From positions 1,746,501-1,810,500 of the forward strand of contig NZ_CP015199.1 in assembly GCF_001648155.1 (NCBI RefSeq): a stretch of 64,000 bases of DNA, given 5' to 3'. Under the pieces are notes generated by a model. The model did not search any database, was not told where the DNA came from, and saw nothing but the letters and a program-made list of their open reading frames with translations. A program made the position numbers and the translations under genes. Within the stretch, counting starts at the first letter, position 1. Every line of letters starts with the position of its first letter. This stretch comes from Chryseobacterium glaciei. GTDB lineage: Bacteria; Bacteroidota; Bacteroidia; Flavobacteriales; Weeksellaceae. Below are positions 33,885 through 43,305 of the stretch, piece by piece.

Positions 33885-35987
33885 ATGAAAAAACTTCTAC
33901 TCATTTTTCTGATACCTTTATGTCAGATATTTTATGCACAAGAAGATTGTGCTACAGCTTTAGCTGTTTGTGGAAACTCAGGGTTTTCCTACACACCTTC
34001 CGGATTCGGAACACAGGAGCTTCCAGATGGGAACTGTGGTATTTATGTAGAAAAATACTCTGTTTGGTATAAATTTACAATTGCCACAGCAGGAACTCTA
34101 ACTTTTGTAATTACTCCTTTAACAACAGCAGCAACAGATTATGACTTTTACGTTTGGGGACCAAATGTGAATTGTGCTACTAAAGGAAACACTATTAGAT
34201 GCTCGACTCCCTATACAAGCGGGGCTACAGGTCTTAATATGACTTCAACAGATTTATATGATGGTGCCGGAACATCCGGTAACGGAGACGAATGGGTAAA
34301 ATACATGGACGTTTTACCGGGTCAGACGTATTACCTTTTAGTAAATAACTATTCAGCTAATACCAACGGATTCTCTTTAACTTGGGGTGGAACAGCTACT
34401 TTGGCTTCTCCATTTAATGATCCTGCTCTTACTCCCAACCCGTTTATAGCACCTGGAACGCCTAACGCAAACCCGGCAAATCCAAATGAGGTAATTGTTT
34501 GTACAAGTCCTGCAGTTTTTGATTTCAGTACTTTATCAGCGGGTATCGTTAATAACAATCCAAACTTTACTGTAACTTATCATACATCTCAAAATGATGC
34601 ATTGTCTGGAGCGAGTCCAATCGTAACACCAATTACAGTTAACACAACAACGACGTACTATTACAGCATCCATTATACGGATCCTACAAACCCTGCTAAC
34701 CCGATCAACTCCTGTAGGCAGATAGGTACGTTTAAATTTAAACTCGGAAATATTACTGCTAATGATGTTACAATGAATGCTTGTAACAACAATAATGCAG
34801 GTATTGCAACATATGATCTTACTTCTACAGCTTTAGCCGTATTGAATGATCCTACTGCGACCCAGAAGTATTACCCGACAATGGCAGATCTTAATGCAGG
34901 AACTAATGAAATTACAAATCCTGCGAACTATGTATCTTCAACAGGTGTAGTGTATGTAAAAGTAACAACTCCTCAGGGTTGTGCCGATACCGCTACGATA
35001 ACATTGAACTTCTTCCCGGTTGTCATTGTAAATGATGCAACATTAAGAGCTTGTTTTATTGAAACGAATCCTTCAACAGGTTTATTCAATCTTACCAACG
35101 CTTCGGTTACAACACAAGGAGGTATAACTAAAAAATATTATCCATCTTTAACAGATGCAATAAACGGTACAAATGAAATTAACCCTACAACGGCAGCGGC
35201 ATATATCGCTCCAAATGGTGTAATTTACATTAAAGTAACAAACGGAAACAACTGTTACGCTATAGCTAAGGTGACTCTAATTGTAATTCCTCCAGTTTAT
35301 TCTACGGTGTTACAAGACAAGATCATCTGTATGGAAGACAAGACTACACTAGATGCAGGTCCAGGATTCAATGCATACGAATGGAGCACAGGAGCTACCA
35401 CTCAATCTATCAGCAACGTAGGGGTTGGAACTTATTGGGTGAAATTGAAAACAGGAGACTGTACAGCAATTCAAACGGTTAAAATTTATCCTTCTGAGCA
35501 ACCTGTAATCTCTACAATTGATATTTCAACTACTACTGTTACAGTGTATGTTGTGGCTGGAACTGCTCCATATAAATATTCAATGGACAATATCAACTGG
35601 CAAGATTCTAACGTTTTCGCCAATGTACCAAGAGGTAACAATACGGTATATGTAAAAGATTCATACGACTGTGAGCCTATTCATGTTGAAATTGTAGTTC
35701 CAAATCTTATCAACGTGATCACTCCAAACGGAGATGGTGTAAATGATGTGATTGATTATTCTGCATTAGCAAATAAGCAAAATCTTATATTCAACATTTT
35801 TGACAGATACGGAACTAAGATCTTCCAGGCTGACAAAACGAATGGCTATAAATGGGACGGTACTTCCAATGGTGGTAAAAAAGTTCCTACAGGAAATTAC
35901 TGGTACTCTGTGACGTGGAATGAGACTGATAAAAAAAGCACTCCTTTCAAATACTCAGGATGGGTAATGGTTAAAAACAGAGAATAA
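33885..35987 (+). CDS. T9SS type B cargo protein with PPC-like N-terminal domain
   Basis: 700 residues. A signal peptide (to about 19) is followed by a PPC/beta-sandwich domain at ~20-165 (YSVWYKFTIATAGTL, PGQTYYLLVNNYS, FSLTWGGTATL). Repeated Ig-like units with the phrase KYYPTMADLNAGTNEITNP follow, then EDKTTLDAGPGFNAYEWSTG, an SprB-type repeat (GTAPYKYSMDNINWQDSN) and the gliding-motility-associated type B sorting domain from about 610 (NVITPNGDGVNDVIDYSAL to the terminal MVKNRE). It should be exported by the T9SS and held at or released from the cell surface. Probably an adhesin; ligand unknown. Confidence 0.9.
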   Translation: MKKLLLIFLIPLCQIFYAQEDCATALAVCGNSGFSYTPSGFGTQELPDGNCGIYVEKYSVWYKFTIATAGTLTFVITPLTTAATDYDFYVWGPNVNCATKGNTIRCSTPYTSGATGLNMTSTDLYDGAGTSGNGDEWVKYMDVLPGQTYYLLVNNYSANTNGFSLTWGGTATLASPFNDPALTPNPFIAPGTPNANPANPNEVIVCTSPAVFDFSTLSAGIVNNNPNFTVTYHTSQNDALSGASPIVTPITVNTTTTYYYSIHYTDPTNPANPINSCRQIGTFKFKLGNITANDVTMNACNNNNAGIATYDLTSTALAVLNDPTATQKYYPTMADLNAGTNEITNPANYVSSTGVVYVKVTTPQGCADTATITLNFFPVVIVNDATLRACFIETNPSTGLFNLTNASVTTQGGITKKYYPSLTDAINGTNEINPTTAAAYIAPNGVIYIKVTNGNNCYAIAKVTLIVIPPVYSTVLQDKIICMEDKTTLDAGPGFNAYEWSTGATTQSISNVGVGTYWVKLKTGDCTAIQTVKIYPSEQPVISTIDISTTTVTVYVVAGTAPYKYSMDNINWQDSNVFANVPRGNNTVYVKDSYDCEPIHVEIVVPNLINVITPNGDGVNDVIDYSALANKQNLIFNIFDRYGTKIFQADKTNGYKWDGTSNGGKKVPTGNYWYSVTWNETDKKSTPFKYSGWVMVKNRE

Positions 35988-36006
35988 TTAATAATATATT
36001 AAGAAA

Positions 36007-36032
36007 AACCGCTTTTTCAAGCGGTTTTTTTT
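36007..36032 (+). terminator. Terminator after the first T9SS type B gene
   Basis: Arms AACCGCTT (36007-36014) and AAGCGGTT (36019-36026), loop TTTC, then T run. Confidence 0.92.
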
Positions 36033-36073
36033 ACTTCACGAATACTATATTCATATTTTGTTAATATTTTCGT

Positions 36074-36081
36074 TATTTTTG
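36074..36081 (+). promoter_or_regulatory. -7 box of the second T9SS type B gene
   Basis: TATTTTTG, 22 nt before the ATG at 36104. Confidence 0.5.
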
Positions 36082-36103
36082 TTTCATAAAAAGTCAGTTA
36101 AAA

Positions 36104-38164
36104 ATGAAAAAATACCTACTTCTTTTAATCTTATTTTTTTCGCAGCTATATTTCTCACAGTCGGATTGTATTACAGCGATCCCCGTATGTGGAAATTCTG
36201 ATTTGTCCTATACATCTTTAGGTCATGGTGACGTTACGGAAGATCTTATGGGATGTCTTGCATCGGATGAAAACCACTCAGTTTGGTACACATTCACTAT
36301 TGCAACTTCCGGAACTCTAACTTTCATGATCACACCAAACGTTAATGCAACGGATTATGATTTTGGTGTATATGGCCCGAATCAGACTTGTGGCGCATTA
36401 AGTCCTCCTATCAGATGTAACTACGATGGTACAGATGGTCCTACAGGATTAAGCTTAGCAATCACGCACCCTACTGTAACAGGTAGATTGAGTGGTTTCA
36501 TGAACGTAGTTGCAGGCGAAACTTACTATCTTGTAGTAGATAACTGGGATGGTAGTACAGACGGATTCTCTTTAACATGGGGAGGAACGGCTACTTTAAC
36601 GTCTGCATTTACAGATCCTGCATTAACACCCAATCCTTTTGTACCGCCAGGTGTAGCAGGACCAACTCCAGACTCTCCACGCGAAATCTTGAGATGTGCG
36701 TTACCTACAACATTTGATTTTAGTACTTTAACTAATGCTATTATAAACGGTAATCAAAACTTTACGATTACTTATCATACTACAGGTAATGATGCTGTAA
36801 CAGGTGACAATCCGATCACAGCTCCAATTACAGTAAACGCAGGAATAATATATTATTACCGAATAAAATATACTGATCCCGCGAACCCCACGAACCCTAT
36901 TAATGGATGTTTCCAAACAGGAACCTTCAAATTTGTTCAGGGAAATATTACCGCCCGGGATGCCACAATATATGCCTGTAACAATAACAATATAGGTACG
37001 GGATTATTTAATTTGACAACAGCAGATGTTTATTCAGGTAATGTTACAAAAAAATATTACCCTACGATGGCTGATCTGAATGCCGGAACTAACGAAATTA
37101 CAAACCCTGCAAACTATACTTCAGGAGAGAAAAAAATATTTGTAAAAGTAACCACAACAGATGGATGTTCTGATACTGCTGAAATCACATTAAAATTCTA
37201 TCCTTTAGTAATAGTAACTGAAGCAAGCCTTGAGTCTTGTTATATTGAAACAGCTATCACAACTGCGGTATTCAATTTAACAACAGCAACCGTTTCTACG
37301 CTTACAAATCCACCTAAAAAATTCTATCCGACGTTAGCTAACGCAACAAGTGGAACGAATGAAATAGGAAATCCTACTATTTACATTGCTACAACAGGTT
37401 CTGTATATGTAAGAGTGTACAGTGCGGATGGATGTTATTCAATTGCTAAAATCAACCTTAAAGTTTTACCTCCAGTAAAATCAACTGTTCTAAAAGACAA
37501 AACAATCTGTCTTGAAGATAAAACGACTTTAGATGCAGGCGGAGGATTTGATGGATACGAATGGAGCACAGGAGCAACAACTCAATCTATCAGCAATGTA
37601 GGAGTTGGTGAATACTGGGTAAAACTGAAAACTGGAAAATGTTATACATTACAAGTAGTACATGTATATGCAACTCAACAACCTGTTATCTCAAGCATTG
37701 ATATCACAAACAATACAATCACAGTAAACGTAAACGGCGGAACTGCACCTTACAAATACTCTTTAGACGGTATCACTTGGCAGGATTCTAATGTATTTTC
37801 AGATCTTCCAAGAGGAGAAGTAAAAGTATATGTAAAAGATTTCTACGACTGTAACCCTATCGATGTACAGGTAACTGTTCCTAATCTTCTTAACGCGATT
37901 ACGCCAAACGGAGATAACAAAAATGATTTTATAGATTATTCTGCATTATCTTATAAGAAAAATCTACAGTTTATCGTTTACGACAGATACGGAAATAAGC
38001 TTTACACAGCCGATAAAACCAGAGATTACAGATGGGACGGTACAGCAAGCGGTAAGAAAATTCTTACAGGAACTTACTGGTACAGTATCTCTTGGAACGA
38101 AAATGACAAAAACAATACTCAAACAAAATATAGTGGATGGGTACTTGTAAAAAACAGAGAATAA
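36104..38164 (+). CDS. T9SS type B cargo protein with PPC-like domain, paralogue of the previous gene
   Basis: 686 residues with the same order as its neighbour: signal peptide, PPC-like domain (HSVWYTFTIATSGTL, GETYYLVVDNWDGSTDG), Ig-like repeats including KKYYPTMADLNAGTNEITNP, CLEDKTTLDAGGGFDGYEWS, an SprB-type repeat (NGGTAPYKYSLDGITWQDSN) and a type B sorting domain from about 598 ending LVKNRE. Its C-terminal third is closer to the lectin-type paralogue at 40803 than to the adjacent gene, which suggests exchange between copies. Secreted surface protein, ligand unknown. Confidence 0.9.
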   Translation: MKKYLLLLILFFSQLYFSQSDCITAIPVCGNSDLSYTSLGHGDVTEDLMGCLASDENHSVWYTFTIATSGTLTFMITPNVNATDYDFGVYGPNQTCGALSPPIRCNYDGTDGPTGLSLAITHPTVTGRLSGFMNVVAGETYYLVVDNWDGSTDGFSLTWGGTATLTSAFTDPALTPNPFVPPGVAGPTPDSPREILRCALPTTFDFSTLTNAIINGNQNFTITYHTTGNDAVTGDNPITAPITVNAGIIYYYRIKYTDPANPTNPINGCFQTGTFKFVQGNITARDATIYACNNNNIGTGLFNLTTADVYSGNVTKKYYPTMADLNAGTNEITNPANYTSGEKKIFVKVTTTDGCSDTAEITLKFYPLVIVTEASLESCYIETAITTAVFNLTTATVSTLTNPPKKFYPTLANATSGTNEIGNPTIYIATTGSVYVRVYSADGCYSIAKINLKVLPPVKSTVLKDKTICLEDKTTLDAGGGFDGYEWSTGATTQSISNVGVGEYWVKLKTGKCYTLQVVHVYATQQPVISSIDITNNTITVNVNGGTAPYKYSLDGITWQDSNVFSDLPRGEVKVYVKDFYDCNPIDVQVTVPNLLNAITPNGDNKNDFIDYSALSYKKNLQFIVYDRYGNKLYTADKTRDYRWDGTASGKKILTGTYWYSISWNENDKNNTQTKYSGWVLVKNRE

Positions 38165-38184
38165 TTTAATTCTTATATATTTAA

Positions 38185-38214
38185 AAATCACCTCAATTTT
38201 GGGGTGATTTTTTT
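38185..38214 (+). terminator. Terminator after the second T9SS type B gene
   Basis: Arms AAATCACCTC (38185-38194) and GGGGTGATTT (38201-38210) with one wobble pair, then T run. Confidence 0.88.
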
Positions 38215-38305
38215 ATTAACACAACCCGCCTTTTATTGATGGTATTTTAAAACAAATCTGGCGGAAAATGTTAGTTACTATTTTCAGATTATTTTTGAAA
38301 TAACC

Positions 38306-38313
38306 TATCTTTG
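38306..38313 (+). promoter_or_regulatory. -7 box of dnaB, 4 nt before the ATG
   Basis: TATCTTTG ends 4 nt before the ATG at 38318, predicting a leaderless dnaB mRNA. Confidence 0.55.
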
Positions 38314-38317
38314 CACA

Positions 38318-39898
38318 ATGGCGCAGAAAGAAACATTATCATCTCTTACCCACGGAAACTTCGCGAAAGAGTTGTCAATTGCTGATGGAAAAATGCCTCC
38401 TAATGCAGTAGATTTTGAAAGATTGGTTATCGGTACTTTTTTAATTGATAAAAAAGGGCTAGACCATTCCATTGACCTTCTTACTCCTGAAGTATTTTAT
38501 GATCCGAGACATCAGGTGATTTTCACAGCCGTTCTAAAATTATACGAAGGAAACCATCCTGTTGATTTAATGACAGTTATTCAGGAACTTAAAAAGGAAG
38601 AGAAACTTCTTTTGGCGGGTGGTGATCACTATATTGTTGATCTTACGATGGGAGTCAGCTCCTCTGCGCATATTGAATATCACGTTCGTGTTATCCTTGA
38701 AAAATATATTTTAAGAAGTTTAATTAATGTTTCCGCCAACGTAATTGATTCGTCATACAAGGAATCTACCGACGTTTTTGAACTTTTAGATAAAGCCGAA
38801 CAGTCATTCTTTGAGATCACCAACGGAACCATCAAAAAAGGTTTCGACACAGCAAACTCATTGGTAAAACAAGCGATTGAAACCATTAAATCCCTAAAAG
38901 ACAAAGAAGGAATCTCCGGAGTACCTTCAGGATTTAGAGATATCGATAAAGAAACCGGGGGTTGGCAAAATTCCGACCTTATCATTATTGCTGCCCGTCC
39001 CGCGATGGGAAAAACAGCGTTTCTACTTTCGATGGCGAGAAATATTGCTGTAGGACATAAAATTCCGATGGTACTTTTCTCTCTGGAGATGGCGTCTGTA
39101 CAGTTGATCACCAGAATGATCGCCTCTGAAACAAGAATTTCATCCGAAAAATTAAGAAAAGGAACTCTGGATGACGAAGAATGGCAAAGACTTTTCTCCA
39201 ACGTTTCCGAGCTGGAAAATGCTCCGCTTTTTATTGATGAAACTCCTTCCCTTTCGATATTCGATTTCCGCGCAAAATGCCGAAGACTGGTAATGCAGCA
39301 TGATGTAAAACTAATCATGGTCGATTATCTCCAACTGATGACAGCTGGTAGTGGTGGAAAAGGTGTTGGAAACCGTGAACAGGAAATTTCCATGATCTCA
39401 CGTTCATTAAAAGCAATTGCAAAAGAATTAAATGTTCCTGTAATTGCACTTTCACAGCTTTCAAGAAGTGTGGAAACCCGTCCCGGAAAAAGACCTCAAC
39501 TTTCAGATCTAAGGGAGTCCGGAGCGATTGAGCAGGATGCGGATATTGTGTCATTTATCTTCAGACCGGAATATTACAAAATTACTGTTTGGGATAATGA
39601 TGATGAAGGACAGGAAACAACAACAGAAAACCAAGCCGAGCTTATTATTGCAAAACACAGAAATGGTGCTACAGCAGACGTTAGACTATCTTTCTTAAAA
39701 CATTTTGCGAAATTTGGAGATATTGAACACGCGACAGGCGGAGGTTTCCCTTCTGATTTCGGCACACCTGAACCTAGTGGTTTTGATAAAATAAAAACGA
39801 CCATTCAACCGGGTGCAGCATTTGACTTACCGGATAGTTCTAAACTTTCAGGTTCTTCGATGAATGACTTTGATGATGAAGATGATTTTCCTTTTTAA
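38318..39898 (+). CDS. dnaB: Replicative DNA helicase
   Basis: 526 residues. An N-terminal DnaB domain (PPNAVDFERLVIGTFLI) is followed by the RecA-like helicase domain with Walker A AARPAMGKTAF near 225-235, the Walker B/DYLQLM block near 334-339, and QLSRSVETRPGKRPQLSDLR with the arginine finger region. The C-terminus is a short acidic tail (DDEDDFPF), common in Bacteroidota DnaB. It unwinds DNA at the fork as a hexamer. No intein is present. It stands among T9SS cargo genes, with no other replication gene but rnhA nearby. Confidence 0.98.
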   Translation: MAQKETLSSLTHGNFAKELSIADGKMPPNAVDFERLVIGTFLIDKKGLDHSIDLLTPEVFYDPRHQVIFTAVLKLYEGNHPVDLMTVIQELKKEEKLLLAGGDHYIVDLTMGVSSSAHIEYHVRVILEKYILRSLINVSANVIDSSYKESTDVFELLDKAEQSFFEITNGTIKKGFDTANSLVKQAIETIKSLKDKEGISGVPSGFRDIDKETGGWQNSDLIIIAARPAMGKTAFLLSMARNIAVGHKIPMVLFSLEMASVQLITRMIASETRISSEKLRKGTLDDEEWQRLFSNVSELENAPLFIDETPSLSIFDFRAKCRRLVMQHDVKLIMVDYLQLMTAGSGGKGVGNREQEISMISRSLKAIAKELNVPVIALSQLSRSVETRPGKRPQLSDLRESGAIEQDADIVSFIFRPEYYKITVWDNDDEGQETTTENQAELIIAKHRNGATADVRLSFLKHFAKFGDIEHATGGGFPSDFGTPEPSGFDKIKTTIQPGAAFDLPDSSKLSGSSMNDFDDEDDFPF

Positions 39899-39955
39899 AA
39901 TTTAAGGATAATTTTACTTATAAAGACTTTCATATTAAGTCCATATTTTTTTGAC

Positions 39956-40075
39956 ACTTAAGTATTTTAAGTTTAAAATAAAGCTCATTAAAGAACACTT
40001 AAGTTTTCAAAAATCTTTGATTTTTATCTTATTTGTACTTTTTATTTTTAAAGTAATAAACTCTAAAACTTAAGT
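39956..40075. repeat. Three ACTTAAGT palindromes between dnaB and rnhA
   Basis: The same 8-bp palindrome occurs at 39956-39963, 39997-40004 and 40068-40075, the first two preceded by C and the third followed by G (CACTTAAGT / ACTTAAGTG). Spacings are 41 and 71 bp. They could be operators for rnhA or the 3' region of dnaB. Confidence 0.6.
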
Positions 40076-40158
40076 GATCTAAAGTGTTTAAATAATAAAG
40101 CTTTTGTGGTTAATTATTTAAAAATTTCAAACGATTTTAATTTTTACATACAACAGAT

Positions 40159-40635
40159 TTGAGAATCGAAATATACACAGACGGCGCCTGCAGCGGAAAT
40201 CCCGGAAAAGGAGGTTACGGAATCGTCATGCGCGTACCTGAAAAAAATTATCAGAAAACTTTCTCAAAAGGCTTTCGTAAAACAACCAACAACAGAATGG
40301 AACTTCTGGCTGTCATTACAGCGTTGGAAAAATTAAAATCTCCCGACAACGACATTCACGTCTTCACCGATAGTAAATATGTATCTGACGCCATCAATCA
40401 AAACTGGATCGCCGGATGGATAAAAAGAGGCTGGAAAAATGTAAAAAACCCTGATCTCTGGAAAAAATTCATTGAACTTTACAATACCCACAAACCCAAA
40501 ATGCACTGGATTAAAGGGCATGCAGGGCACTTTGAAAACGAGTTATGTGATAAATTAGCTGTTGCTGCCGCTGCTTCAGGCAATTTGGAGATTGATACCT
40601 ATTTTGAATCTCTCGAAAACAACTCTCTCTTTTAA
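40159..40635 (+). CDS. rnhA: Ribonuclease HI
   Basis: 158 residues. The catalytic carboxylates Asp8 ([11 protein letters not shown]), Glu48 (NNRMELLAV), Asp71 (VFTDSKYV) and Asp131 (ENELCDKLA) are all present, as is the HAGH loop at 121-124. It cuts the RNA strand of RNA-DNA hybrids. The start codon is TTG: the frame has a stop at 40138-40140 and no ATG or GTG before 40159, and the next Met (residue 24) would lose catalytic Asp8. The three ACTTAAGT palindromes lie just upstream. Confidence 0.96.
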   Translation: MRIEIYTDGACSGNPGKGGYGIVMRVPEKNYQKTFSKGFRKTTNNRMELLAVITALEKLKSPDNDIHVFTDSKYVSDAINQNWIAGWIKRGWKNVKNPDLWKKFIELYNTHKPKMHWIKGHAGHFENELCDKLAVAAAASGNLEIDTYFESLENNSLF

Positions 40636-40802
40636 TTTAATTTTAATAAATCTAAATTTAGGTTAACAATTTTAATTATTTCGCCACTCAAACTACTTTT
40701 TATTACAAAATAATCATTATTTTCTGTAAGATTAACATTGAATACATATTTATTGATTAGGATTTAATATCTTTACGCGTCTAATTTAAAGTGCGTTACT
40801 AA

Positions 40803-43061
40803 ATGATAAAAAAACTACTCGCTTATTCTACTATTGTTTTTTCCAGCTTTTTCGGAAAAGCTTCTGCTCAAACGTATCAGCTCACAGGAAATCCTGTTAC
40901 TACAACAGGATGGACAATGGTTTCTCCCACACAGGTAAACACTGATTTTATTCAGCTTACCCCGGATACGAACAACCAATCGGGATCTATAAGACTGAAC
41001 GATCCAATCAACTTAAAATACTGTGATAAATGGAGGGTTGAATTTGATTTCAGAATGGACTCCAACCAAACCGCTAACGGAGATGGTCTTGCATTCTGGT
41101 ATCTGGCAAATCCGCCTGTAGCAAGTGTATTAGGCTCAGGTCTTGGAGTTTCTCAAAATGCCGTTGGTTTAATTGTAGGATTCGACACTTACAACAACAC
41201 AACTACCGCTGTAATGAGCAAAGTTCACGTTGCATACGGGCAGGTTGTTAACACTACCGACACCAACAACGTAGAATTCTTTAATGTCGCAGGAAGTTCT
41301 TTCCACTCCCCGGATATGAATACAACTTTACCATTTCAGGGAACAACTTATAAACATGTTGAAGTAACGGCTGAAGTAAATTCTGCCTCTCCTACTGGCT
41401 GGACGATCAAGATTACAATTGATGGAAACATTATCTGTAATCAGCCTTTTGTTCCTTCAGGTGCAGCTGCTGCAATGACGATCGGATATTTCGGATTTTC
41501 TGCTTCAACAGGAGGAAACAGATCAAGACATTCTATTAAAAATGTAAAAATTTACACCGATAAAGTTCCAATTCTACAACCAACTGTTACACAATCTTTC
41601 TGTCCTAACCCGGGAACAGGATCCGCAACTGTGAATTTGACTTCATATAATAATCAGTTTGTTGCGACTCCAGCTAACTACACTTTTACTTATTATGTAT
41701 TAGGAAGTTCAACGCCAATTGCTAACCCGACAGCGTATCAATATAACGCCAATACAACAATAACAGTTGTTGTAAAAGATAATGCCGGAATACTGTGTGA
41801 TAATGCTGATGGTAAGATACAGTTATCACTATCGCCATTCAGCGCAAATAATGCAACACTTACAGAATGTAATAACAACAATATAGGATCTGCAACATTC
41901 AACCTTACAACAACGAATGTAACCGGTGTTCTTGGAGTTACCAAAAAGTACTACAAAACAATGGCAGACCTCAACGCGGGAATCAATGAGATCACCAATC
42001 CTTCAGCGTATACTTCTGGAGCAGGAGTTGTTTTTGTAAAAGTAACAACCTCACAAGGATGTACTGGTTCAGCACAAATTACACTAGCTTTCCACCCGCT
42101 TGTTGTTGTAACTGATGCTACTTTACGATCATGTTTTATTGAAACTGCACCAACAACGGCAGTATTTAATTTAACTACAGCAAATGTCACAGCGCTTGGC
42201 AGTACTACAAAAAAATACTACCTAACATTAGCAGATGCAACAGCAGGAACCAACGAAATTGTAAATCCTACAACATATATTTCGGCTAACGCAACGATAT
42301 ATGTAAAAGTAACAACTACAGCAAACGGCTGTTTCAGTTTTGCGAAAATAAATCTTGTCGTTTTAACTCCGGTTACATCATCAGTTTTAAAAGACAAAAT
42401 CATATGTATTGATGCTAAAACTACTCTTGATGCAGGGGCAGGTTTTGACGGATACGAATGGAGCACCGGAGCAACAACTCAGACTATCACTAATGTTCCT
42501 GTAGGAATTTATTGGGTAAAATTAAAAACCGGAGGCTGTATCACAACTCAAATTATAAAAGTAAATCCTTCTGCACAACCTGTAATTTCAAGCATTGATA
42601 TTAATAATAATACAATTACTGTAAATGTAAACGGAGGAACTCCACCTTACAAATACTCTCTGGACGGAATCACTTGGCAGGACTCTAATTATTTCGAAAA
42701 CCTTGCAAGAGGAGAAGTAAAAGTTTACGTTAAAGATTTCTACAATTGTGAGCCTATCCAAGTACAAATCACGGTTCCTAATTTGATCAATGCAATTACT
42801 CCAAACGGAGATAACATTAATGATTTTATTGATTATTCTGCGCTTGCCTACAAGAAAAACCTAGTGTTTACAGTATTCGACAGATATGGAAATAAGCTTT
42901 TCCAAGCTGATAAAATCAAAAATTACAGATGGGACGGCACTGCTTCCGGCAAGAAAATAGTTACAGCCACTTACTGGTACACTATCTCTTGGAATGAAAA
43001 TGATAAAAACAATACTCAAACAAAATATTCTGGCTGGGTACTTGTAAAAAATAGAGAATAA
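40803..43061 (+). CDS. T9SS type B cargo protein with L-type lectin-like domain
   Basis: 752 residues. After the signal peptide (to about 22) comes a ~240-residue L-type (legume) lectin-like domain: WRVEFDFRMDSNQTANGDGL, FWYLANPP, GLIVGFDTYNNT and MTIGYFGFSASTGG. Ig-like repeats (KKYYKTMADLNAG, CFIETAPTTAVFNLT), TTLDAGAGFDGYEWSTG, an SprB-type repeat and a type B sorting domain from about 663 ending LVKNRE follow. The lectin fold suggests binding of a glycan at the cell surface or in particulate food. It has its own terminator. Confidence 0.9.
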   Translation: MIKKLLAYSTIVFSSFFGKASAQTYQLTGNPVTTTGWTMVSPTQVNTDFIQLTPDTNNQSGSIRLNDPINLKYCDKWRVEFDFRMDSNQTANGDGLAFWYLANPPVASVLGSGLGVSQNAVGLIVGFDTYNNTTTAVMSKVHVAYGQVVNTTDTNNVEFFNVAGSSFHSPDMNTTLPFQGTTYKHVEVTAEVNSASPTGWTIKITIDGNIICNQPFVPSGAAAAMTIGYFGFSASTGGNRSRHSIKNVKIYTDKVPILQPTVTQSFCPNPGTGSATVNLTSYNNQFVATPANYTFTYYVLGSSTPIANPTAYQYNANTTITVVVKDNAGILCDNADGKIQLSLSPFSANNATLTECNNNNIGSATFNLTTTNVTGVLGVTKKYYKTMADLNAGINEITNPSAYTSGAGVVFVKVTTSQGCTGSAQITLAFHPLVVVTDATLRSCFIETAPTTAVFNLTTANVTALGSTTKKYYLTLADATAGTNEIVNPTTYISANATIYVKVTTTANGCFSFAKINLVVLTPVTSSVLKDKIICIDAKTTLDAGAGFDGYEWSTGATTQTITNVPVGIYWVKLKTGGCITTQIIKVNPSAQPVISSIDINNNTITVNVNGGTPPYKYSLDGITWQDSNYFENLARGEVKVYVKDFYNCEPIQVQITVPNLINAITPNGDNINDFIDYSALAYKKNLVFTVFDRYGNKLFQADKIKNYRWDGTASGKKIVTATYWYTISWNENDKNNTQTKYSGWVLVKNRE

Positions 43062-43069
43062 TATATTTA

Positions 43070-43100
43070 AAACTCACTCCATAATCGGAGTGAGTTTTTT
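43070..43100 (+). terminator. Terminator after the first lectin-type T9SS gene
   Basis: Eleven-base arms AAACTCACTCC (43070-43080) and GGAGTGAGTTT (43087-43097), loop of six, then T. Confidence 0.92.
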
Positions 43101-43305
43101 ATGAACTATATATCTGCCTTTCAAGCCAATCTCAATTTGGGAACATTGTGGTTTATATTTTTAACTAGAATTACGTTTTTAACTATATAAATGATTTTTT
43201 ATTACAATTATAATAAATTAAATTACATAATTAACATTTTTAGAATGTTAAATAATAGAAATTCAATATATTTACAACATTAATAATCTAACCAACTTGC
43301 TTCAA

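Noticed and set aside
38680..39318. A 212-codon open frame on the minus strand inside dnaB
   Set aside because: It is antisense to the conserved helicase core of dnaB, has no start signal or promoter, and its translation lacks any recognisable motif. It is a product of codon usage on the other strand.
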